Assembly (NCBI GenBank): GCA_937906495.1
Contig: CALCVT010000101.1
Span: 1 to 13,591 of the forward strand
Length of the DNA stretch: 13,591 nt
Direction of reading: 5' to 3'
Source: an uncultured Prevotella sp.
Lineage (GTDB): Bacteria; Bacteroidota; Bacteroidia; Bacteroidales; Bacteroidaceae
The stretch's first letter is position 1. Each line of letters begins with the position of its first letter. This document shows positions 1 through 5,565 of this stretch, piece after piece. A program made the position numbers and the translations under genes. Under the pieces are notes generated by a model. That model did not search any database. It saw only the letters and a program-made list of their open reading frames with translations, and was not told the DNA's origin.

Positions 1-470
1 TCTTCTCATTGTCATCATTCTCACTCCTGTTGCATTATCCGCTTGAACTTAGGAATTTTAAACCCCGATTTTTGTTTTTTTGATAGCCCTTTTTGTTTTT
101 TCGGTGATAAGACGTGGTCCGTCCATCCGAATCACCCGTGCCCTTTGGTGCGTACAAAGGTTGAGGCTGCAAACATTTTGAGCGGGTAAAAGGGGCTACA
201 GCAGCGGGGTGGGGGGATGAAACCTGCGTAACCTTCTACACAAACTGTAGCAATGGCGAAGGCGTGCCCAAGCAAAGCCCCCCGGAAAGTCAGAAACATC
301 CAACTTTCAGGGGGGCTTTCCGAATCGAGCAAAGGCCTTATGCCTTTGGGCAGTTGCCATAGAACGGAGTATGGGCGTTGCGCCCGTGTTTTGCCGCTAT
401 GAGCAGAAAAACATCCGGTACTCAGTCAATTCACCTTTTTTCTGAGTGATTTTTTCTTTTCACTTTTTAG
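1..470. other. Gene-free interval with nested inverted repeats
   Basis: I see no convincing gene here. A 66-codon minus-strand frame (132-332) has no family resemblance and runs through the hairpin arms. The left part carries two T-rich direct repeats (69-80 and 90-101, TTTTTGTTTTTT). The right part is dense in inverted repeats: CTACAG/CTGTAG (196-201/245-250), GCCCAA/TTGGGC (266-271/346-351) enclosing a 17-bp hairpin (274-319), AAAGGC/GCCTTT (331-336/342-347), and GGGCG/CGCCC (373-377/381-385). It is the 3' flank of the minus-strand ADP-ribosylglycohydrolase gene, so part of it probably serves transcription termination. A structured non-coding RNA is possible but matches no family I recognise. 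Confidence 0.5.
274..319. terminator. Strong hairpin, probable (bidirectional) terminator
   Basis: Arms 274-290 and 303-319 are 17 nt each and pair with a single mismatch. They contain six consecutive C/G pairs, and the loop is 12 nt. Each side ends in only three T residues, so the U-tract is weak. It lies about 150 bp past the stop of the minus-strand ADP-ribosylglycohydrolase gene. Its style (AAGCCCCC...GGGGGCTT) matches the hairpin closing the WG-repeat gene at 5328-5367. Confidence 0.55.
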
Positions 471-1307
471 CTATCCCTCATCGGCCTGTTGCAGCTTGCT
501 GCCGATAAATACTTTAAAGCGGTCGTTGATGTCGAGCAAGTCAGTAGGCAGCAGGGCGCGGCATTGGTCGATGAGTGCATTGCCGAAGCTGCTATGCCGG
601 TGGGTGTAGTCTCTGGCATCAGCAATCGAAGCAGTCATGGCCCCGATGGTGTCGGAGTCGCCCCCCATCGAGATGGCCAGTCGCAACGCCTTTTCGGCCG
701 GGTCGCTACAACGTTCCAGATAAGCCTTGATGGCAATGGGCACACTGCCCTGGCAGGTAACATCGAACCAGTAATTGGGGCGGAGGTCTGCAAGGTTAAA
801 GTCCAGGTTATATCCTATTTGTTCTGTTACAAAATTCCTGATTTTTTCCTCCCCTTCGGTGCGGGTAGTTTTGTTCAGGAATATGCATCCGGCAATGGCC
901 TGAGCCCCTTTGATGCCCTCAGGGTGGTTGTGCGAAACAGCGGCAGTGATGCGTGCCAGTTCCATCGCCTCTTCGAGCGAGCTGGCATACAGCCCTGCAG
1001 GGCTCACCCTCATGGCCGAACCATTGCCCAAACTGTTGTAGGGCTGCGGATGGTTGCTCCTCAGCCAAAGCGAAAACATTTTGCCATAGCCGGCATTTGG
1101 ATATTTGCGTCCCAACTGCTGCATGCAGGCAACCAACGTATCGGGTTGATGCTTCGGGTCGGTCATAAGCCATTCAGCCACGGCAAGCGTCATCACTGTA
1201 TCGTCTGTGAATCGGCTTCCTGGGGGTACGAGTTCAAAATCCTCAGTCTTGATGTTGTGCTGCTCGCGGGTACTGCCCACAATGTCGCCAATGATTGCTC
1301 CTAACAT
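471..1307 (-). CDS. ADP-ribosylglycohydrolase family protein
   Basis: Predicted cytoplasmic hydrolase of the ADP-ribosylglycohydrolase (DraG/ARH) family, whose members remove ADP-ribose from proteins or small molecules using a binuclear Mg/Mn centre. I see GDIVGS near the N terminus, the metal-binding TDDT at about residues 34-37, GNGSAMRVSP, SHNHPEGIKGA, and the second metal-binding motif GGDSDT at about 215-220. Every expected signature is intact, so it is probably active. An earlier TTG at 1334 is possible, but the ATG at 1307 gives MLGAIIGDIVGS, the usual N terminus of the family, and 278 residues. It lies 46 bp downstream of the NrtR-like regulator on the same strand with no promoter or terminator seen between, so the two are probably co-transcribed. 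The substrate cannot be told from sequence. Confidence 0.9.
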   Translation of the reverse strand: MLGAIIGDIVGSTREQHNIKTEDFELVPPGSRFTDDTVMTLAVAEWLMTDPKHQPDTLVACMQQLGRKYPNAGYGKMFSLWLRSNHPQPYNSLGNGSAMRVSPAGLYASSLEEAMELARITAAVSHNHPEGIKGAQAIAGCIFLNKTTRTEGEEKIRNFVTEQIGYNLDFNLADLRPNYWFDVTCQGSVPIAIKAYLERCSDPAEKALRLAISMGGDSDTIGAMTASIADARDYTHRHSSFGNALIDQCRALLPTDLLDINDRFKVFIGSKLQQADEG

Positions 1308-1353
1308 AATAGTATGGTATTCAAGATTGTTCAAAAAAAAGCGTATCGTCAGT

Positions 1354-2067
1354 TTAAAACTCCAGTCTGAACCCCTTCTGTTTGAGTTCCTCGTATTTGT
1401 CCTTATTAAATCGGTAAAGAAAGGCCTCCTTTTTTTGTGATGGGTTGACCGTTTCGTTTGTTATTTCCAGCATCTCCAGTCGTTTCATTTTGTTGTAAAA
1501 GTTGCGGCGGTCGAATCGCACGTTCAGTATAGCCTCGTAAAGGTTCTGCAGTTCTTTAATGGTGAACGTCTCCGGCAGTAATTCAAAGCCCACCGGTTCG
1601 AAGTGAATTTGCTGACGCAACGCCTGTTCAGCCTTCCGTAGAATTTGGTCGTGGTCAAAGGCCAGCTGCGGCACCTCGTCGAGGGCAAACCAGTTCGCAG
1701 CGGTGGCATCGTCTCCTCCCTTCACCTCCTGCATCTGTACCAAGGCATAGTAGGCTATGGTAATAACCCGTTCGCGCGGGTCGCGATGTGGTGCCGTGAA
1801 GGTGTGAAACTGGCGGATGTAAGCACCTTTCAGTCCTGTCTCTTCCTGTAGTTCGCGCAGTGCTCCCTCCTCGGCACTCTCGTCCATTTTCATAAAGCCG
1901 CCGGGAAAAGCCCAGCGTCCTTTGTAGGGTTCAATGCCTCGTTGCACCAATAGCACTTTCAATTTCGTACCGTCGAAACCAAAGATTACACAGTCGGTTG
2001 TTACGCTCGGATGAGGGTATTTGTAACAGTATTTCAACTCTTTTCCGATGGGATTAGTCTCATTCAT
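1354..2067 (-). CDS. NrtR-like Nudix/winged-helix transcriptional regulator
   Basis: A 237-residue protein with an N-terminal Nudix domain and a C-terminal DNA-binding domain, the architecture of NrtR/AraR-type regulators that control NAD or sugar metabolism in many bacteria. The Nudix box is complete: G57, five residues, E63, seven residues, then R71-E72-L-Q-E75-E76-T-G78-L. Catalysis (for example ADP-ribose hydrolysis) is therefore not excluded, whereas some regulators of this group carry degenerate boxes. The C-terminal part (about 155-237) contains FTIKELQNLYEAIL and FDRRNFYNKM, typical of the NrtR winged helix. The ATG at 2067 is chosen because an upstream extension to 2124 would read through the promoter. 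Near-identical operator-like repeats flank that promoter, suggesting autoregulation. An AraR-like sugar role is an alternative, but no sugar genes are adjacent. Confidence 0.88.
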   Translation of the reverse strand: MNETNPIGKELKYCYKYPHPSVTTDCVIFGFDGTKLKVLLVQRGIEPYKGRWAFPGGFMKMDESAEEGALRELQEETGLKGAYIRQFHTFTAPHRDPRERVITIAYYALVQMQEVKGGDDATAANWFALDEVPQLAFDHDQILRKAEQALRQQIHFEPVGFELLPETFTIKELQNLYEAILNVRFDRRNFYNKMKRLEMLEITNETVNPSQKKEAFLYRFNKDKYEELKQKGFRLEF

Positions 2068-2076
2068 ATTTTTAGT

Positions 2077-2092
2077 TGTGTAAAAATTACGC
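2077..2092. promoter_or_regulatory. Operator-like repeat copy 1
   Basis: TGTGTAAAAATTACGC. It contains the palindrome GTAA-AAA-TTAC and covers the predicted transcription start of the NrtR-like operon, a position suited to repression. It differs by one base from copy 2 at 2133-2148. NrtR-family regulators are known to bind palindromes near their own promoters; that this protein binds here is inference. Confidence 0.6.
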
Positions 2093-2094
2093 TG

Positions 2095-2125
2095 CAAAAA
2101 TAATGATAGTCTTCCGAACGGCAAA
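2095..2125 (-). promoter_or_regulatory. Bacteroidota-type promoter of the NrtR-like operon
   Basis: On the minus strand, TTTG (plus 2122-2125) and TATTTTTG (plus 2095-2102) match the Bacteroides -33 and -7 boxes (TTTG / TAnnTTTG) exactly, with a 19-bp spacer. The predicted start of transcription falls near 2088, about 20 nt before the ATG at 2067. Confidence 0.75.
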
Positions 2126-2132
2126 GAATATC

Positions 2133-2148
2133 TGTGTAAAAATCACGC
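2133..2148. promoter_or_regulatory. Operator-like repeat copy 2
   Basis: TGTGTAAAAATCACGC, identical to copy 1 except for one T-to-C change and displaced from it by 56 bp in the same orientation. It lies just upstream of the -33 box, so the two copies bracket the promoter, as in repression by looping or cooperative binding. Confidence 0.6.
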
Positions 2149-2150
2149 AA

Positions 2151-2165
2151 GTGTAATACTTTACG
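2151..2165. promoter_or_regulatory. Third related operator-like site
   Basis: GTGTAATACTTTACG has the same GTGTAA...TTACG frame as the two 16-bp repeats, but with a 4-bp rather than 3-bp centre. It starts 17 bp after the equivalent base of copy 2. Weaker match than the other two. Confidence 0.4.
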
Positions 2166-2331
2166 ATTCCTGCATGGTGTGGTGTCCTTGGGCAAAGGTA
2201 GCCATTCAACGATACTCCACCGGTTGAACCCCCGTTGCTCCAACGAAGCGGGCAAGCGTTTGTATAAAATCGACTAAAAATCGTTCGAAAACAGCCTTTA
2301 GCCCATATAAAAGTGTGTAAGATGCCCCAAT

Positions 2332-2351
2332 AATATGTTTTATAACATATT
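2332..2351. promoter_or_regulatory. Perfect inverted repeat, candidate operator
   Basis: AATATGTT-TTAT-AACATATT: 8-bp arms and a 4-bp spacer, 48 bp upstream of the plus-strand -7 box at 2399. Its size and position suit a dimeric regulator of the beta-barrel gene. The regulator is unknown. Confidence 0.4.
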
Positions 2352-2398
2352 CTGCTGCAATTTTAGGTTCAAAGGTGCGCCTATATGGTTTTTACCTT

Positions 2399-2406
2399 TA
2401 CTTTTG
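2399..2406 (+). promoter_or_regulatory. Putative -7 box for the beta-barrel gene
   Basis: TACTTTTG matches TAnnTTTG exactly. No TTTG is found 19-21 bp upstream, so only half the consensus is present. It would give a 5' leader of about 135 nt before the ATG at 2550. Confidence 0.4.
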
Positions 2407-2549
2407 CACAAGTTATGAGTCGGCATTTCGCGAAAGTTTAAGTTTCGTTATTTCCGGCATCAACCTATTATACCCCGGTGCGTGGCAGCATCGTTTACCT
2501 TAAAAACAATAAATACCAGTAAAAGTATCACTCATATATTCTACGAACT

Positions 2550-3035
2550 ATGAAAAAGTATTTCTTAGCATTGGTCATTGCTCTGATGGGCCTGACCGCG
2601 CACGCTCAGCGTACCCCGCATGCCATTGGTGCTCACTTTGGTGGCTCAACCATCGACTTGGAATATCAGTATCACTTCAGTAACCGCAACTTTCTGGATG
2701 TTACAGCCGGTGTCTTCGATTTGGATGACGGTTTTGCTTTCCAGGCCGTTTATAACTGGAACATCAAGCAGTGGGGCAACTGGACTCCGCGCTTCGGAAC
2801 CTGGAAACTCTGGGGCGGCTTTGGTGGCGGCATGGGCTTTTATGACCACGAATGTCACGATGGTTTCTTTTTTGGCCCGGTCGGCACCTTAGGTTTTGGC
2901 TTTACGCTCAAAGCCTGTCCGCTCACCTTTGGCCTTGACTACCGTCCCATGGTAGCCTTTAACGTGGGCGACGACTTTGACATTCTCGATCGTGGTTTCC
3001 GCAACATTGGTGTCACCCTTACTTACCGCTTCTAA
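2550..3035 (+). CDS. Small outer-membrane beta-barrel protein (OmpX/OmpW-like size)
   Basis: A 161-residue secreted protein. It starts with a clear signal peptide (MKKYFLALVIALMGLTAHAQ; cleavage likely near residue 19). The mature part alternates short aromatic- and glycine-rich strands with polar turns, for example LEYQYHFSNRNFLDVTAGVF and LGFGFTLKACPLTFGLDYRP, and it ends in YRF. A terminal phenylalanine is the usual outer-membrane beta-signal. About 140 mature residues is enough for an eight-strand barrel. It stands alone, with its own leader and a strong hairpin after the stop. I do not recognise a named family, so the role (adhesion, small-molecule passage or structural) is unknown. Confidence 0.8.
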   Translation: MKKYFLALVIALMGLTAHAQRTPHAIGAHFGGSTIDLEYQYHFSNRNFLDVTAGVFDLDDGFAFQAVYNWNIKQWGNWTPRFGTWKLWGGFGGGMGFYDHECHDGFFFGPVGTLGFGFTLKACPLTFGLDYRPMVAFNVGDDFDILDRGFRNIGVTLTYRF

Positions 3036-3073
3036 GGCATCGGGCCTACGTCCGGCCGCAAGCTATAGCCAAG

Positions 3074-3122
3074 TGCCCCGCTATCGCATACTTCCCTCAG
3101 TGGGAGTTGCGATAGCGGGGCA
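3074..3122 (+). terminator. Perfect 15-bp hairpin after the beta-barrel gene
   Basis: Arms TGCCCCGCTATCGCA (3074-3088) and TGCGATAGCGGGGCA (3108-3122) pair perfectly. The 19-nt loop contains a second partial stem, so the whole is a long hairpin. It begins 38 nt past the stop. No clear U-tract follows, so it could act as a transcript-stabilising end as well as a terminator. Confidence 0.7.
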
Positions 3123-3314
3123 TGGTGTTTGGGGCTAACGCTGTTTTTGAAGGGGTCACTTTTTTATATTTTATTTTATCAAAAGTCTTATTTAATCGCT
3201 CTATTTGCAGTAGGGCAAGTATGGCTTTAGTTTGGAGGTTTTGCTGTCATTGAGTTTTTATAGAATGTACAGCATTTCCGTTAGATTCTTTATATCGAGA
3301 TGATTAACTGATAA

Positions 3315-3410
3315 ATGATGAAATCAGGGGGCAGTACCATTACGATGGTAAACGCAAAAACGGATTCGGCCTTAGAGGAATTCGACGAAGCACCGCTGTT
3401 TTGTTGTTAA
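3315..3410 (+). CDS. Possible small ORF, 31 residues, unknown
   Basis: An in-frame TAA directly precedes a double ATG (3315 and 3318). The frame reads through 31 codons to TAA and encodes a hydrophilic, acidic peptide with SALEEFDEAPLFCC at its C terminus. It has no signal peptide or membrane segment. A paired cysteine at the very end is notable, but I recognise no family, and no -7 box is obvious just upstream. It sits 150 bp before the WG-repeat gene. It may be chance; ORFs this short are common. Confidence 0.25.
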   Translation: MMKSGGSTITMVNAKTDSALEEFDEAPLFCC

Positions 3411-3512
3411 AATTGCAAGTTTGAGCGCTTCAAGCCTCATGGTTTTCCGTGATTTTCAATGTTAAAAGCGCTAATTTATCATTTTATTGAGGGTTATTAG
3501 GGTTTAGTTTTT

Positions 3513-3520
3513 TATATTTG
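3513..3520 (+). promoter_or_regulatory. Putative -7 box for the WG-repeat lipoprotein gene
   Basis: TATATTTG fits TAnnTTTG exactly and lies 40 bp upstream of the ATG at 3560, a typical leader length. The upstream TTTG box is not clear; ATTG at 3486-3489 is the nearest, at a spacing of 23. Confidence 0.45.
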
Positions 3521-3559
3521 CGATGATAAGATATTAAAATTCAATAACCTATAGATATT

Positions 3560-3808
3560 ATGAGAAAAAAAGCATTTTTCCAGGCATTCCTGCTGGTTGT
3601 AGTGGGATGCTTATTCTTTTCGTGTTCGAATACTCCGGATAATGAAGTAGAGTATTTTGCCTTTCAAGAAACGAAAGACGGCGATTGGGGCTTGATATCT
3701 TCCGATGGTGAGGTCCTCTTTGCGGGAGAGTTTGACAATGCTCCCACCGTTGTGCGCGATGGCTGCTTCTTCGTGCAAAACGACAAAGGTAAGTGGGAAC
3801 TTTTTTGA
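3560..3808 (+). CDS. WG-repeat lipoprotein, N-terminal piece
   Basis: The 82-residue frame carries the signal peptide and lipobox (FFSC, C22) and the first one and a half WG repeats (DGDWGLISSDGEV, then NDKGKWELF). It ends prematurely at TGA inside a T6 run. See the full entry at 3560-5308. Confidence 0.6.
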   Translation: MRKKAFFQAFLLVVVGCLFFSCSNTPDNEVEYFAFQETKDGDWGLISSDGEVLFAGEFDNAPTVVRDGCFFVQNDKGKWELF

Positions 3809-4397
3809 GGCGGATAAAAAGCCCAAAAAGATTGGAAGTGAATACCTGAGTGTTTCAGCTTTCCGTAATGGCCATGCCTTTGTTGTTGAAAAGGACAAAC
3901 CGGTGACTATCATCAATACCAAGGGCGAAATGGTGAAGGAACTTCATAAAATTGAAGGTAAAACGGTTGTGGGCGTATGCGCACCTAATATGAAAGGTAA
4001 TGCTATCTTCCAAACCGCCGATACGTTATATGGTGTAATTGATGTATCTGGCGATTGCGTAATCAAGCCGGAGTATATCGATTTAAATCATTTCGGCTTG
4101 GATAGATATATCGCTGTCTCGAAGAAGTATAAAGGCAAAGACAGCAAGAAGTACAGCATCTTAAGTAAAAATGGTGAGGTGCTTTTAGAACTTTCGTCCG
4201 ATCGTTATGAAGAAATTGGTACACCCTCATTAGATGGTAAACTAATTCCGGTAGCAGTCGAAAAAGATAATGAAAAAGCCTGGGGCTTACTGAACGACAA
4301 AGGTGAGGAAGTGCTTAAGCCTACTACCCGGATAGAGAAAATCAGTGCCGTATTTGGTGATAAGTTTATCTTCAAAAGGACCGTAAGTGGGGACTGA
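3801..4397 (+). CDS. WG-repeat lipoprotein, middle piece (frameshifted)
   Basis: Continues the WG repeats in the +1 frame from the T6 run (EADKKPKKIGSEYLSV...) to a TGA at 4395-4397. This frame is open back to about 3705, but the segment before the T6 run duplicates coding already read in the first frame and does not resemble a WG repeat. It probably has no start of its own. It contains YGVIDVSGDCVIKPEY and KAWGLLNDKGEEVLKP repeats. Confidence 0.5.
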   Translation, partial: FFEADKKPKKIGSEYLSVSAFRNGHAFVVEKDKPVTIINTKGEMVKELHKIEGKTVVGVCAPNMKGNAIFQTADTLYGVIDVSGDCVIKPEYIDLNHFGLDRYIAVSKKYKGKDSKKYSILSKNGEVLLELSSDRYEEIGTPSLDGKLIPVAVEKDNEKAWGLLNDKGEEVLKPTTRIEKISAVFGDKFIFKRTVSGD

Positions 4398-5308
4398 TGA
4401 ATGTTGAAGGTGAAAAATTGATCTATGCTAAATACGACGAATTGATGTACGATGAAACCAAAAAAGTATTAATAGCAGGTAAGGAGGACAATGGCATGTC
4501 CTGGAAGTATATTAATGAGGAAGATGAGCAATTAAGTTCTGAAACTTTCACCAGAGCTCTGGATTTCTCTATTTTGGATGGAAAACATACCATCGTAAAG
4601 CCTGACGACCATATTTATGCTCTGATAAATAGTGAGTATGAGATGTTGAAAGGCCAGCCCGATATGGTTGACATTAGTTTAAGCGAAGGTTGTAACTGGA
4701 TAGGGAGCGACTATATTGACTTTAATGAATTTATTGCCAAACTGCAACTTAAACAAAATAGTATTTTCGGTTTAAGTTTACAGTCAAAGCCGGTTGATGT
4801 AGCTAATCTGAATTCTCAATGGGATGAATATTTTGAGCCTGATCCTCGCTTGCATGGTTATTTGAATAAGTTAGCTATGCGAAGGTCGCTGGATTATACT
4901 CATCTTGAACTTGAAGTTTTATTTGATGATATAATAGGCCGAGAAGTAGAAGACGAAGGTATGCCAATCGAAGATGAAGATTTAGAGGTAGCAGACGGTC
5001 CTTGTGAGTGGACCGATGCCAAGCCCCAAAAGATAGAGTTGAATATTGAAAAAACTTCTAAGTTGAATGGCAAAATGGATACTCTGTTTGGTATGATTGC
5101 TGACATCTACAAGAAAGGTGCTGCCATTGTAAAGCAAAATAATAATGCCCTGCTGTTGAAATGCAAAGATGGTTCAGTGTGTGCTGTCGTTCGTGACTTT
5201 AACAGTATTACTATAAGCATCATATCAGCAACTTATGCAGCTGATTTCTTGGAAGGATTCTCAATTGATAAGTACGATGGTCCTATATTGGAGGGCGATT
5301 TTGACTAA
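4397..5308 (+). CDS. WG-repeat lipoprotein, C-terminal piece
   Basis: A 303-residue frame with an ATG at 4397 that overlaps the previous stop by one base (TGATG). Similarity of the residues just upstream (KDRKWGL) to the WG repeat shows that this frame really begins near the A4 run at 4374, so the ATG is internal. After two weak repeats it becomes a non-repeat, acidic region (EVEDEGMPIEDEDLEVADG) of unknown fold. Translational coupling through TGATG could still make a cytoplasmic fragment. Confidence 0.6.
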   Translation: MNVEGEKLIYAKYDELMYDETKKVLIAGKEDNGMSWKYINEEDEQLSSETFTRALDFSILDGKHTIVKPDDHIYALINSEYEMLKGQPDMVDISLSEGCNWIGSDYIDFNEFIAKLQLKQNSIFGLSLQSKPVDVANLNSQWDEYFEPDPRLHGYLNKLAMRRSLDYTHLELEVLFDDIIGREVEDEGMPIEDEDLEVADGPCEWTDAKPQKIELNIEKTSKLNGKMDTLFGMIADIYKKGAAIVKQNNNALLLKCKDGSVCAVVRDFNSITISIISATYAADFLEGFSIDKYDGPILEGDFD

Positions 5309-5327
5309 ACTCTTCTTTATCTAACTT

Positions 5328-5367
5328 CAAGCCCCCGTTGCATGCTAATCAGTGCAACGGGGGCTTG
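5328..5367 (+). terminator. Perfect 15-bp hairpin after the WG-repeat gene
   Basis: Arms CAAGCCCCCGTTGCA (5328-5342) and TGCAACGGGGGCTTG (5353-5367) pair perfectly around a 10-nt loop, 19 nt past the stop. A short T-rich stretch (TTATT) follows. Confidence 0.75.
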
Positions 5368-5414
5368 TTATTGGGGTTGAGGCTAAGGAATGCCCGGCGA
5401 ACCTTCCGGATTTA

Positions 5415-5454
5415 TTCGGGCCGAAACTTCAGTTCAATGCTGCTTCGGGCCGAA
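5415..5454. repeat. Twin near-palindromes TTCGGGCCGAA
   Basis: TTCGGGCCGAA occurs identically at 5415-5425 and 5444-5454. Each copy is TTCGG/CCGAA around a central G, and the copies are 29 bp apart. An 11-base sequence covering most of copy 2 (GCTTCGGGCCG, 5442-5452) recurs in inverted orientation at 11589-11599. They lie between two converging genes, so they are unlikely to be an ordinary promoter operator. Confidence 0.5.
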
Positions 5455-5548
5455 GCCGCTTCAGGTCAAACTGCTGGTAGGGTAGGCCTTAATCCGATTC
5501 ATGAATGAGAGGGTTATGAGCGTGCGTGCATCGAGGCAGCTGCCGCTT

Positions 5549-5563
5549 GAGCATTGAATGCTC
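5549..5563. repeat. Palindrome just past the acyltransferase stop
   Basis: GAGCATT-G-AATGCTC, perfect 7-bp arms with a single central base, ending 2 bp from the stop codon of the minus-strand acyltransferase. GGCAGCTGCC (5535-5544), a perfect 10-bp palindrome, and ATTCATGAAT (5497-5506) are nearby. The one-base centre is too tight for a standard terminator loop. Confidence 0.45.
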
Positions 5564-5565
5564 CT

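Larger units (their letters stand above)
2068..2549. other. Divergent intergenic region between the regulator and the beta-barrel gene
   Basis: About 480 bp without a supported gene. It holds the minus-strand promoter and its operator-like repeats at the left. In the middle is a perfect 8-bp inverted repeat (2332-2351), and to the right a plus-strand -7 box (2399-2406). Downstream of that box are a self-complementary TTTCGCGAAA (2426-2435) and CGAAA/TTTCG (2431-2435/2443-2447), which lie in the predicted long 5' leader of the beta-barrel gene. A minus-strand frame of 63 codons (2064-2255) overlaps the promoter and is not believed. Confidence 0.5.
3123..3559. other. AT-rich intergenic region upstream of the WG-repeat gene
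   Basis: About 440 bp, more AT-rich than the flanking genes. It contains a possible 31-codon ORF (3315-3410) and the putative -7 box at 3513-3520. I see no other gene, repeat or RNA. Confidence 0.5.
3560..5308 (+). pseudogene. WG-repeat lipoprotein interrupted by two compensating frameshifts
   Basis: Read across three pieces this is one 582-residue protein. It has a lipoprotein signal (hydrophobic segment at 5-20, lipobox ending at C22, or alternatively C17), then about eight degenerate WG/beta-hairpin repeats (DGDWGLISSDGEV, KAWGLLNDKGEEV, RKWGLMNVEGEKL and weaker ones), and a non-repeat acidic C-terminal half. The first frame ends at TGA (3806-3808) in CTTTTTTGA. Removing one T gives WELFEADKK, which aligns with the WG repeat. 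The second break is at AAAA (4374-4377), where one added A gives FKKDRKWGL. The net change is zero. Either the gene is decayed, the assembly has homopolymer errors, or recoding occurs. It is more AT-rich than its neighbours, which hints at transfer. WG-repeat proteins are common in Bacteroidota and their role is mostly unknown. Confidence 0.75.

Noticed and set aside
274..319. Hairpin considered as the end of a transposable element
   Set aside because: No transposase, no paired end and no target duplication visible.
132..332. 66-codon minus-strand frame in the left interval
   Set aside because: It crosses the arms of the hairpin at 274-319 and resembles no family.
489..1304. 271-codon plus-strand frame opposite the ADP-ribosylglycohydrolase gene
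   Set aside because: Exact antisense of a gene with intact family motifs; its own translation shows no domain.
2064..2255. 63-codon minus-strand frame upstream of the NrtR-like gene
   Set aside because: It covers the promoter and operator-like repeats, and its translation is not protein-like.
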